A stretch of 25,084 nucleotides of DNA from Nemertoderma westbladi (Eukaryota; Xenacoelomorpha; Nemertodermatida; Nemertodermatidae): NCBI GenBank assembly GCA_032718475.1, contig JAUCBJ010006416.1, forward strand, positions 1 to 25,084, read 5' to 3'. The translations under genes and the position numbers were made by a program. The notes under the pieces are model-generated. The model worked only from the letters and a program-made list of their open reading frames with translations. It was not told where the DNA came from and searched no databases. Position 1 is the first letter of the stretch. Every line of letters starts with the position of its first letter. Below, piece after piece: positions 1 through 9,299 of this stretch.

Positions 1-540
1 TCTAAAAAGTTATGCACCTTCATTTTATTACTAAATGAAAACACAATTTTCGGGCCACTTACCAAAATGTATAAAATGGAATTAGGGCCAAAAAAGTCAA
101 AAGGGCCAAAATTTGCCAAAATTGGCCCTCTTACTGTCTTGAATAATATATCATTGGCCCGAACTGAGCTTACTATATAGTGATGAAAGAAAGGGCCATA
201 ACAGGCACTATTTGATGTGACTTCATAACGAATTTATCAAATTAGTTGAGAAGGAAACGGGCCGAACTGAAAATGAGATAAATAACATTAGGGCCATTAT
301 ACAGTGGCCCTTTTGAATCCAATTTGATCCTGCAAATAAACTGAGCTGAGAATTTGAGTGGTCCACTTGTTTCAAAATTGATTTATTAAATAAAATGACC
401 CGAAGAAGGGGCCACTTTTACCATCATAAAGAATGAGATTAACAACATTAGGGCCATAAATATACATTGATTAAAATGGCCCGATTTCAATCCAAATTGA
501 TTAGTACCTAATCAAATTAACTGAAAAAATTATTAATTAG
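1..540. repeat. AT-rich GGGCCA/TGGCCC repeat region
   Basis: AT-rich non-coding DNA with many GGGCCA and TGGCCC words on both strands. The stretch at about 345-500 (CACTTGTTTCAAAATTGATT..., GGGGCCACTTTTACCATCATAAAGAATGAG) is a diverged copy of sequence at about 6600-6730 and 7265-7380, so this is one older member of a local repeat family. No coding potential is seen. Confidence 0.7.
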
Positions 541-1407
541 CGGTATTAGTCGAAGTCGATATCAACCTTATCTTGCACATACGGACTGGAGCATTCGCGC
601 AGCACGAGACTTTCTTACCACACCTACCAAATATCAGATGAATCTAATGACTGGTTCTAATTATTACAACTTACAACTGTGTTTGTGTGGGGTGGTGATG
701 GTGTCATGTGGACAATGCTATAGAACTAAATAGGCCACCAATTTACGATGGCAAGATATTTATAAAAATTTATAGATTTATAAATGTCATTACGGTTAAT
801 GAGGAAGAGGGTCTACATACAAATTTGTGACTTAATTTGTAACTTAAGCGAACTTAGATTCCACCTTGAAAGCAAAGCGTACTTATATCTTAGGTAGACT
901 TAGATCCCAATTTATACAATTTCCTTAGCACACGCTAGAGGAGAAGCGAACTTAGATCCCACGTGTACTGTGCGTTGGACGCGTTCTGTCGATATTATAG
1001 TTATATTGTACTGTGTTTCATTAAGCATATAAAACTATTTATAATGATCTAATGCAAATAAGTCATACTGTGCAATCAATGTATTTGCAATCAGTGACTC
1101 ACCAACAAACTGTGAAAGCAAGGCAAAATACGTCGTGTCGTATTTTAAAAGTTTTTTACATAGTACTAATATACAAATAGCTACCTAACAGTGAAATATT
1201 TCCACAAAATATTCGAGAACACAAAATCATTTTAACATTGAATAAGGCAGCATCAGGAGTTGAAGAGTACAATAATTTGAATCGCAGTAACTATGGAAGC
1301 AATATAGTAAAATACTACAGTTAAATATATTTTGTAACACTATATCGCTCTATATTTTATTAACGAATTGAGCAACAAAAAAGTACCAATTTAAGAATAC
1401 AATTACG
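541..1407. other. intergenic stretch, no gene seen
   Basis: No convincing ORF or RNA gene. A short motif, GCGAACTTAGATYCCAC, occurs twice (about 848 and 946), with a relative near 900. A weak relative of the 'taccaaatttcag' segment of the later duplication occurs near 624. Otherwise unremarkable AT-rich DNA. Confidence 0.6.
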
Positions 1408-1541
1408 TATTACATGGGGGAAAAGACGTAGAACATTTTGTTTTCAATATTCTCTCGACCCTTTATTAACCTCGCTGGCGCTCGGTAAATAAAATGCCTT
1501 GAGAATAATGAAAAAAATTCTACTTTTTTTACCATGTAATA
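1408..1541. mobile_element. fold-back / MITE-like palindrome
   Basis: The ends are imperfect inverted repeats of about 45 bp. The left arm begins TATTACATGG and runs into GTAGAA and ATATTCTC. The right arm is its approximate reverse complement (GAGAATAATG, TTCTAC, CCATGTAATA). The middle carries a CCTCGCTGGCGCTCGG core that is itself partly palindromic. Size and structure fit a small non-autonomous DNA transposon. No clear target duplication is visible. Confidence 0.5.
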
Positions 1542-1688
1542 AATAATTATTTTGTAGCACCAATTTACTACATCCCTTGTGTCGGGATCAAGAGTAGCTA
1601 TTTCGCGTTCGCGGATCTGAGTTGTGATGGCCCGCTTTGTTGACTTATTTTGACCCCGTAGAGTAGCCTCGGCGACAAACTCACCAAT

Positions 1689-1940
1689 AATTTATAATTA
1701 TGCAATGCTCCTAGGTCACTCCTACCAAATTTCAGTTGGAATCTGATGGTTGATTCTACAATTACACAGCTACAGTACTTCTACGATTCTGTCAATTCGC
1801 CCCCCTAGCGGCAGACAGCGGAACTTTAAAGTCTGTCTGAATTTAGAATTTCTAATTAAGCAATGCTTGTAGGTGTAGGTAACTCTTACCAAATTTCAAG
1901 AAGATATATCAACCATACATAAAATATGTTCAAACAAAAA
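1689..1940 (+). repeat. left half of split host duplication (copy 1)
   Basis: Closely matches 6909-7154: the AATTTATAATTATGCAA start, the CTACGATTCTGTCAATTCG block, AACTTTAAAGTCTGTCTGAA, and the end TGTTCAAACAAAAA. The match breaks off exactly where CTAGAAAGCC begins at 1941 and resumes at 6510, so this is the left flank of an insertion into one copy of a tandem host duplication. Confidence 0.8.
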
Positions 1941-2227
1941 CTAGAAAGCCAGCAAGCAAGCTGGCTGGAAGGAGCCCGGGGGAAAAATCCTAGCCAAGAC
2001 TATTACAAATAACTATCAACCATACATAAAATATGTTCAAACAAAAACTAGAAAGCCAGCAAGCAAGCTGGCTGGAAGGAGCCCGGGGGAAAAATCCTAG
2101 CCAAGACTATTACAAATAACTATCAACCATACATAAAATATGTTCAAACAAAAACTAGAAAGCCAGCAAGCAAGCTGGCTGGAAGGAGCCCGGGGGAAAA
2201 ATCCTAGCCAAGACTATTACAAATAAC
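1907..2227 (+). repeat. 3 x 107-bp tandem repeat across the insertion junction
   Basis: Three near-perfect units lie at 1907-2013, 2014-2120 and 2121-2227. Each unit holds 34 bp of host flank (TATCAACCATACATAAAATA onward) followed by the first 73 bp of the inserted element (CTAGAAAGCC..., hairpin, AGGAGCCCGGGGG). Because the unit contains the host/element junction, the triplication happened after insertion. Confidence 0.9.
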
Positions 2228-3165
2228 TATGTCAGTCAGCAGTAAGTAAACTAAACAATTGTCTAAACTGCAAGGCGTGAGGCTAGATGACTTTGTGGCT
2301 CGCCCCACATAATAAAAAATGCAACTTAGCTACCACTAACAAAAATATAATATGAAGCAAATAATTTCATTATCAAGCAGGTTTACAAGTTATAAGATTA
2401 CCGAATATTTATAAAAATGCCCATGATGCACAACCAGATAAATAACAACGAATAGAGCCAAATAATAAATTTAGTTTCCTTCTATAGGTATTACCCCGTT
2501 GTCAAGCGGAATATCTCTTCCCAGTGAATCCTATGTGAATATGTAATATAGGTACTCCTGCTAAGTTAGGCGGTAGGCCAGAGCGGGCTCCTTAAATACA
2601 TGCAACTACTGTATTATACTGTAGGTCAACTATAAAACATTTTGAAATCCAGTGAGTAACAACTGCAATAGGACACAACACACTGCTTTGTGTAACTAAA
2701 ATTCATTCTCCTGATCCACCCCCTAACATAGCAGAGGGAGTAACCTTATTGTAGATATACCCTTAGGAAGCACTGGGAGAGCAATCAGCTTTTGGGGTAA
2801 TACATTAGAAACCAACAGCTTATGTGTGAGTAAACATTGCCTTTCCTTATAGCCTACTAGCAAAACTTAGCAACCAACACGTTTTACTATGACTGTGTAT
2901 AATTCTGACATATTAAGCCATATTTCATCATGGACACCAGCTGTTATTTTACCATTGCTTATAATTTCGTGACAAAATAATATCAAAAAACTAAATATAT
3001 CGAATACCACACATAGAATCGATCTGAAATTTTGCAACGCGAATATGAACCACCAAAGCAATGTACTTGCAAAATTTCATCAAAATCGCCATGGCACGAA
3101 ATGCCTGAACCTGGATAATTATCAGTCAGTCAGTCAGTGTTATATATCCTGAGATTTTTACTATA
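1941..3165 (+). mobile_element. Helentron-like (HINE/DINE-1-like) element, copy A
   Basis: Begins CTAGAAAGCCAGCAAGCAAG, with a hairpin of GCCAGC against GCTGGC. It shares its left part (to about 2440) and right part (from about 2944) with copies B and C. The right part has the block AAAATTTCATCAAAATCGCC (about 3071-3090) and a CAGT microsatellite (about 3122-3138). The middle (about 2440-2940) is unlike B and C and contains a stray GAGCGGGCTCCTTAA near 2573. The right terminus lacks the final hairpin, and copy B begins directly at 3166. No long ORF is present. Assignment to the Helentron-associated group is by architecture, not by a replicase gene. Confidence 0.6.
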
Positions 3166-4797
3166 CTAGAAAGCCAGCAAGCTGGCTGGAAGGAGCCCGG
3201 GGGAAGAATCCTAGCCAAGACTATTACAAATGAACTATGTCAGTCAGCTGTAGGCCTAGTAAGTAGGCCTAAACTAAACAATTGTCTAAACTGTAAGCCG
3301 TGCAGCTAGCTGACTTTGTCGATCGTCCCACATAATAAAAAATTAAACTTTGCTACCACTAACAAAAATATAATATGAAGCAAATAATTTCATTATCAAG
3401 CACGTTTACAAGATATAAGATTACCGAATATTTATGAAAAAATGCCAATGATACACAACCAGGACACCGAGCGAGTGATGACCCTGAACCCACCATAGAA
3501 CCACCCTATATTATAAATGCAGACTCCATTTCCATACGAATATTACAACACCGGCTGCTAAGGCAATCAACCAATGCTGCATTATAGAACAAAACTAACA
3601 ATAGAAAGGGGTAGCTATATTTACTAAAATTAAAACACAAACAAAGCAAAAATATCCTAGCTGTTCCACATTAGTGTCAGTAGTTCTAGTAAGATAATAA
3701 TAGTGATAACAGTTTCATTCAATTTTTTGATTAAATACAAATTATATAATATATTATAGAGCAAATGTATAAACAAAAACTCAACTAATATATTATGAAA
3801 ATTGAAGGTCTAAACAATATGAAACAAAATAATACATTATCAAAGACAAATTAAATTTTAGCATCACAACAACTATATCCAAGAAATTTAACAAAACCGC
3901 AAATCAGTCAAAGTGAAAAGGGGGGACAGTTCCCCCCTTCAACCCCCCTTTCAATCAGCACCCCGTCCCAAAAGCAAAGCTGCACCCAGACCCAGTCAAG
4001 CAGAATAACCTATGGAGATAGATATTATGACAACACACCCGGTTCTTTTAAATTTGCGTGATTTGAGTTTAATGCTCGCACCACTATTTAGTTTTATATT
4101 ATTTGTAAGAAATGTTAAAACTTATCTTATGCCAATGTAGTAATGGTATTAAAATATAAATAAATTAATTTTGCACTATTAATGCTTCAGCTAAAAAATG
4201 ATGCTAATCCTATGTAATAATAAAAATAAGAATATTATTTTTAAGAACTTTCTACATATATCCTATGCAAAATAATCAGCCCAAGGATTCGTGGAATAAT
4301 AATATAATCCTACTGCAGTTGTATAATTTATTTTGTTTATTGACAACTCAACTATTTTCTGTCTATCCCTGAGAGCTGTTAAAGGATGTGCAGACTCAGG
4401 CAGCAGCCAGCAGCAGGAGGGGTGTAGTCAAGAAATTCTGCCTTGATGGAATTCTATCTCAGGCAGCAGCTCTGTACTCAACCATTACTACACAGCTAGC
4501 TGCTGCAGCAGCTCAGGGAGGAGTTGTTACTTTACCATTGCTTTTAATTTCGCGACAAAATAATTTCAAAAAAATGAAATATATCGAATACCACACATTG
4601 AATTGATCTCATATTTTGTAACGTGATTATGAACCACCAAAGCAATTTACTTATAAAATTTCAACAAAATCGCCAGGCAGGAAGTGCCTGAACCTAGAAA
4701 ATTATCAGTCAGTCAGTGTTATATATCCTGAGATTTTTACAGTAAGTATCCCGCAGATTTTTACAGTAAGTATCCCGCCTGTCGAGCGGGCTCCTAA
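3166..4797 (+). mobile_element. Helentron-like element, copy B
   Basis: About 1.63 kb, colinear with copy C. The left end is CTAGAAAGCC with hairpin AGCCAG/CTGGCT (3172-3187), then subterminal AGGAGCCCG (3191-3199). The right end has the AAATTTCAACAAAATCGCC block (about 4657-4675), a short CAGT repeat, an ATCC-TGAGATTTTTACAGTAAGT repeat, hairpin CCCGC/GCGGG (4774-4790) and CGGGCTCCT (4787-4795), the inverted partner of AGGAGCCCG. It ends CTCCTAA directly against CTAG of copy C with no spacer. The region matching the 116-codon ORF of copy C has nonsense changes (TAA early, and GAATAACC) and a length change in the C run. Confidence 0.65.
3918..3938. other. G6/C6 hairpin inside copy B
   Basis: A run of six G followed by ACAGT and then TCCCCCC forms an almost perfect stem (AAGGGGGGA against TCCCCCCTT, loop CAGT). 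Copy C has the same hairpin at about 5536-5555 with one C fewer. Role unknown. It may be only a stable fold, and its C run explains the frame difference between the copies. Confidence 0.6.
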
Positions 4798-6509
4798 CTA
4801 GAAAGCCAGCAAGCTGGCTGGAAGGAGCCCGTGGCGTGGGGGAGAATCCTAGCCAAGACTATTACAAATGAACTATGTCAGTCAGCTGTAGGCCTAGTAA
4901 GTAGACCTAAACTAAACAATTGTCTAAACTGGAAGGCGTGAGGCTGGCTGACTTTGTGGATCGTCCCACATAATAAAAAATTAAACTTTGCTACCACTAA
5001 CAGAAATATAATATGAAGCAAATAATTTCAATATCAGGCACGTTTACAAGATATACGATAACCGAATAATTATGAAAAAAAAGCAAGTGATGACCCTGAA
5101 CCCACCCTAGAACCACCCTATATTATAAATGCAGACTCCATTTCCATACGAATATTTCAACACCACCGGCTGCTAAGGCAATCAACCAATGCTGCATTAT
5201 AGAACAAAACTAACAATAGAAATGGGTAGCTATAGTTACTAAAATTAAAACACACACAAAGCGCAAATATCCTAGCTGTTCCACATTAGTGTCAGTAGTT
5301 CTAGTAGGATATTAAATAATAGTGATAACAGTTTCATTAAATTTTTTGAATAAATACAAATTATATAATATATTATAGAGCAAATGTATAAACAAAAACT
5401 CAACTAACATTATGAAAATTGATGGTCTAAACAATATGAAACAAAATAATACATTATCAAAGACAAATTTAATTTTAGCATCACAACAGCTATATCCAAG
5501 AAATTTAACAAAACCGCAAATCAGTCAAAGTGAAAAGGGGGGACAGTTCCCCCTTCAACCCCCCTTTCAATCAGCACCCCGTCCCAAAAGCAAAGCCGCA
5601 GCCAGATCCAGATCCAGTCAAGCAGAATATCCTATGGAGATAGATATTATGACAACACACCCGGTTCTTTTAAATTTGCGTGATTTGAGTTTAATGCTCG
5701 CACCACTATTGAGTTTTATATTATTTGTAAGAAATGTTAAAACTTATCTTATGCCAATGTAGTAATGGTATTAAAATATAAATAAATTAATTTTGCACTA
5801 TTAATGCTTCAGCTAAAAAATGATGCTAATCCTATGTAATAATAAAAATAAGAATATTATTTTTAAGAACTTTCTACATATATCCTATGCAAAATAATCA
5901 GCCCAAGGATTCGTGGAATAATAATATAATCCTACTGCAGTTGTATATTTTATTATGTTTATTGACAACTCAACTATTTTCTGTCTATACTTGAGAGCTG
6001 ATAAGGAAGTGTAGACTTAGCCAGCAGCGCTGCTCCTACAAGGCAAAGGCAGGCAGGAGGGGTGTAGTCAAAGTCGAGAAATTCCGCCTGGATGGAATTC
6101 TATCTCATACAGCCCTGCAATCCACCATTCCGACTCCACAGCTAGCTGCTGCAGCTCAGGCAGGATTTGTTATTTTACCATTGCTGTTAATTTCGCGACA
6201 AAATAATGTCAAAAACTAAATATATCGAATACCACACATAGAATCGATCTGATATTTTGTAACGCGATTATGAACCACCAAAGCAATGTACTTGCAAAAT
6301 TTCATCAAAATCGCCAGGCAGGAAGTGCCTGAACCAAGATAATTATCAGTCAGTCAGTCAGTCAGTCAGTGTTATATATCCTGAGATTTTTACAGTAAGT
6401 ATCCCGCAGATTTTTACAGTAAGTATCCCGCTGTCGAGCGGGCTCCTAATTACAGCAAGTATCCCTGATATTTGTACAGTAAGTATCCCGCTGTCAAGCG
6501 GGCTCCTAA
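4798..6509 (+). mobile_element. Helentron-like element, copy C
   Basis: About 1.7 kb. It has the same left terminus as B (CTAGAAAGCC at 4798, AGGAGCCCG at 4823-4831) and the same internal order. The conserved block AAAATTTCATCAAAATCGCC is near 6296-6315, followed by the longest CAGT array of the three (about 6347-6370). The right terminus is present twice as a 60-bp tandem copy: hairpin CCCGCT-GTCG-AGCGGG at 6427-6442 ending at 6449, and CCCGCT-GTCA-AGCGGG at 6487-6502 ending at 6509. Host DNA resumes with TAATGC at 6510. It contains the only uninterrupted version of a 116-codon ORF. Confidence 0.65.
5412..5762 (+). CDS. 116-codon ORF in copy C, function unknown, possibly not a gene
   Basis: The only ORF over 100 codons in this element family. 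It would encode an Asn/Gln/Ser-rich N-terminal half, a proline- and basic-rich middle (residues about 45-70) and a leucine-rich segment near the C-terminus (about 83-107) that could span a membrane. There is no Rep, helicase or other motif expected of an autonomous rolling-circle element. The matching stretch of copy B is about equally similar at DNA level but has stop codons and a frame change, so there is no sign of protein-level constraint. I do not recognise the product. It may be a chance ORF. Confidence 0.2.
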   Translation: MKIDGLNNMKQNNTLSKTNLILASQQLYPRNLTKPQISQSEKGGQFPLQPPFQSAPRPKSKAAARSRSSQAEYPMEIDIMTTHPVLLNLRDLSLMLAPLLSFILFVRNVKTYLMPM

Positions 6510-6810
6510 TAATGCTTTATTAAAACTTTTATTATTTTAGTTTGGTTAACTGTGGTAATTACATTGCAAGTCTTACTATTCATGCAATTTTTTGAGAAAG
6601 TTTGACTGGCCCATTTGATTCAAAATTTATTTATTAAATTAAATGAACGGGAAAAGGGCCACCTATCATAAAGAATGAGATGATTTACATGAGGGCCACA
6701 AATATACATATTTTACTGTGGCCTTTGGCATCCAAATTGATCTTACAAATAAACTGAGCTGAAAAAGGGCCAGAATGAAATACAATGAGCTTAACAGTAT
6801 TAGGGCCATA
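6510..6810 (+). repeat. right half of split host duplication (copy 1)
   Basis: Matches 7155-7461: TAATGCTT, TTTTATTATTTTAGTTTGG, TTAACTGTGGTAATTACATT, the GGGAAAAGGGCCACC block, AATAAACTGAGCTGAAAAAG. This is the right flank of the 1941-6509 insert. From about 6810 the two copies diverge. 6811-6908 is unique DNA with no feature seen. Confidence 0.8.
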
Positions 6811-6908
6811 CTGTAGCGCCATGGAGATATTTATGGATAAGGCTCTTTAGAGCTAGAACTTAGGAACGAATAACGAACATAAGAACTATAAAAGTCCGTC
6901 TTGGCATA

Positions 6909-7465
6909 GAATTTATAATTATGCAATTCTCCTTGTTCACTCCTACCAAATTTCAGATGGAATCTGAAAGGGTTCTATAATTACACAGCTACTTCTACGA
7001 TTCTGTCAATTCGACCCCCTAGCGGCTGACAGGGGAACTTTAAAGTCTGTCTGAATTTAGAATTTCTAATTAAGCAATGCTTGTAGGTGTAGGTCACTCT
7101 TACCAAATTTCAAGAAGATATATCAACCATGCATATAATATGTTCAAACAAAAATAATGCTTATTATTTTTACTTTTATTATTTTAGTTTGGTTAACTGT
7201 GGTAATTACATTGCAAGTCTTACAATTCATGTTACTATTCATGTAATTTTTTGAGAAAGATTGACTGGCCCATTTGTTTCAAAATTGATTTATTAAATTA
7301 AATGAACGGGAAAAGGGCCACCTTTACTATCATAAAGAATGAGATGATTTACATTAGGGCCGCAAATATACATCATTTACAGTCGCCCATTTGCATCCAA
7401 GTTGATCTTACAAATAAACTGAGCTGAAAAAGAGCCAAAATGAAATACAATGAGTTTAATAATTA
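6909..7465 (+). repeat. uninterrupted host duplication (copy 2, empty site)
   Basis: The second tandem copy of the host segment. It runs straight through the position where copy 1 carries 4.57 kb of inserted DNA: CAAACAAAAA ends at 7154 and TAATGC starts at 7155. It therefore defines the insertion point to within the ambiguity of an A run and an AA at the right end. Confidence 0.8.
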
Positions 7466-8090
7466 TAAGAATGAAGAGAAATAAGATAGGGCCATTGAGG
7501 TATATAGGTACACTATACCTACATATCTCACTATATATACAAGTTGGCCCTTTCGCTCGTTTTTTCATCTTTATGTATGTGTATTAAAATGGTATATGTA
7601 GGAACATATATACACAAGATATACAGTATATGTAGATATACTAATGGCCCTTTTTACTTCCAAACTGTGTTATATAGGTACATAATACCCTTCATTTCAA
7701 AGATACATATCTATGGCCCTCTAGGCCGAACGTACATATATATATATATATATATACACCTATTTAGTATTTATGTAGAATATTATTCATATCAATGGTA
7801 CCGGTACAAGAAATGCTATATTTCTACAAATTTATAAATGCTTTACAGGTTACAATATTTCAGTCAGTATCAGTAATTAATGCTGCTTATTTTATATTAT
7901 ATATTTTCTTAGTAATTAAAGTATCAAACCTCACACGTATTAATTTACAATGTCGAATCGAAAATCTTATTTATTTACATATATGAATTTAAAACTCCAG
8001 TAATTAGCAAGTTCTATTGACTAATTATTGCATTAATTACTTCAATTATTCTCGTTTCCAATATTCTCCATTTTTAATCTACTCCATTAT
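7466..8090. other. AT-rich non-coding DNA with (TA)n
   Basis: Contains GGCCC words of the local repeat family, many TATAGGTACA/TATACCTACAT-type palindromic stretches, and a (TA)n microsatellite at about 7735-7756. ORFs here are low-complexity readings of AT repeats. The last part (about 7850-8090) is probably intron of the zinc-finger gene. No gene seen. Confidence 0.5.
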
Positions 8091-8099
8091 TTTCTCTAG
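8086..8099 (+). promoter_or_regulatory. candidate 3' splice site of the zinc-finger exon
   Basis: A pyrimidine-rich run, CCATTATTTTCTCTAG, ends at 8099. The reading frame of the zinc fingers stays open upstream of the first ATG up to this AG, so the exon most likely starts at 8100 with two bases completing a split codon. Confidence 0.55.
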
Positions 8100-8677
8100 G
8101 CGACCAATCACAACCATCCCCTGATGATTCAGACATGCTCGCTTCCGACGATGACGTAACACCCGGAAGTATGAGTAATTCCTTCGACCAACCTGGTCCC
8201 TCTGGGATTCAACATCAGGATATTGTGAAAGGAAGCCGCTCCAATGAGAAGCCGCTCAGCTGTGATACTTGTGATAAAGCGTTCGCAAAGAACAGCCACC
8301 TAATTACACACCAACGAATCCACACCGGTGAGCGTCCTTACCAATGCGGCATTTGCTACAAACGATTCTCTCACGTAAGCAACCTATCCAAGCATAAGCG
8401 AACCCACAGTGGGGAGAAACCGTATAACTGCAATGAGTGTCAGAAACGTTTCTCTCAACTAGGCAACCTGACTGCGCACAAGCGGACGCATTCTGGTGAA
8501 CGTCCGTTTGTGTGCGACACGTGCGGGAAGGGATTTACAGTGAGCGGTACTCTAACGCGCCACAAGAGATTACATACAGGGGAACGACCGTTTAGCTGCG
8601 ATACATGCGGAAAATGTTTCTCCCAACGATATCATGTAACGCAACACAAATGTATCCGCAGTGGGGAGACTCTGTAA
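8100..8677 (+). CDS. C2H2 zinc-finger protein, terminal coding exon (5 fingers)
   Basis: Encodes a probable nuclear DNA-binding protein of the tandem C2H2 class. Counting from the first in-exon ATG (8135), an acidic/serine-rich lead-in of about 40 residues is followed by fingers starting at C43, C71, C99, C127 and C155. TGE(R/K)P(Y/F) and SGE(R/K)P(Y/F) linkers separate them at the usual 28-residue spacing. Fingers 1-4 have complete C2H2 ligands. Finger 5 has C155, C158 and H171 but Arg at 175 where the last His belongs, so it probably does not fold normally. The frame is open upstream of ATG 8135 to a splice-acceptor-like AG, so earlier exons with an N-terminal domain likely lie outside the window. 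The family usually acts as transcription factors, and the target is unknown. The stop falls in the linker after finger 5. Confidence 0.8.
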
Positions 8678-8712
8678 CTGTAATGTTTGTAAGAAACGTT
8701 TCTCAACTTCCA
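8676..8712 (+). pseudogene. relic of a sixth zinc finger after the stop
   Basis: Immediately past the stop, in another frame, AAC TGT AAT GTT TGT AAG AAA spells the start of a C2H2 finger (C-x2-C then KKRFS). It closely resembles the start of finger 3. Compared with the finger-3 linker (CCGTATAAC), this linker reads CTGTAAC, two bases shorter, which creates the stop. The homology fades after about 8708. Confidence 0.65.
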
Positions 8713-8857
8713 TGTATATTTGTACACCCAATTGCTCCCAGGTTGCAGTTTAAACTAGTAAACTATATATGACGTTAGTTGTAGATTGAACTGCTACGTG
8801 CGCCTTTTTTTATAATGAATAATAATGGTTGTCTAGGGACTGGCCTAGTGGCCCGAT

Positions 8858-8863
8858 AATAAA
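8858..8863 (+). terminator. candidate poly(A) signal of the zinc-finger gene
   Basis: AATAAA about 180 bp after the stop codon, in the correct orientation and before the minisatellite. This is a canonical hexamer in a plausible place, with nothing else supporting it. Confidence 0.35.
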
Positions 8864-8910
8864 CCGACATTTTATTTCATAACAACTGTCAATTGGTTGC
8901 GGTTACCAAG

Positions 8911-9184
8911 TTACAAATCTCTTTTTCTGGTTACAAATCTGAGAATCCTGTAACAAATTGGAGTTCTCGGTTACAAATCAAAGCACCTTGGTACGAATCT
9001 GTTCTCACAATTATGATAATGATCAATGAAATGAAATGAAATTGGAGTACCTTGTTACAAATCTTAGTTTATGGTTGTGAATCTGACTTTCTGGTTTCGA
9101 TTCTGAGTTACCATTTATGAATCTGAGAACCTGGTTACGAATTGGAGTTCCCAATTACGAATCTCGGTACCTGGTTACACATCT
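8911..9184 (+). repeat. 20-bp minisatellite
   Basis: The motif TTACAAATCT (variants TTACGAATCT, TTATGAATCT, TTACGAATTG) recurs at 8911, 8931, 8951, 8971, 8991, 9011, 9055, 9075, 9095, 9115, 9135, 9155 and 9175. Spacing is 20 bp apart from one 44-bp gap. The approximate unit is TTACAAATCTGAGTTCCTGG. About 14 diverged units, non-coding. Confidence 0.85.
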
Positions 9185-9299
9185 GTGTTAATATCGTACC
9201 ACTGTAACCTGCTCCTTTCCCTAAATTGAGAATTTAAGATTGTGGCCGGAATGCGGGATACTACTACTAGGATCGGCATGCTGCATTGCAGCTGCATTT

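Noticed and set aside
1907-2227. CRISPR-like array (three regular repeats)
   Set aside because: The units are contiguous 107-bp tandem copies with no variable spacers, and the genome is eukaryotic.
4388-4606. 72-codon Ala/Gln-rich ORF in copy B
   Set aside because: It derives from a CAG/GCAGCAG-rich stretch, starts without ATG, and is not preserved in copy C.
7544-7986. Short ORFs rich in Tyr/Ile around the (TA)n repeat
   Set aside because: They read through simple AT repeats and TATAGGTACA-type words, with no domain or splice context.
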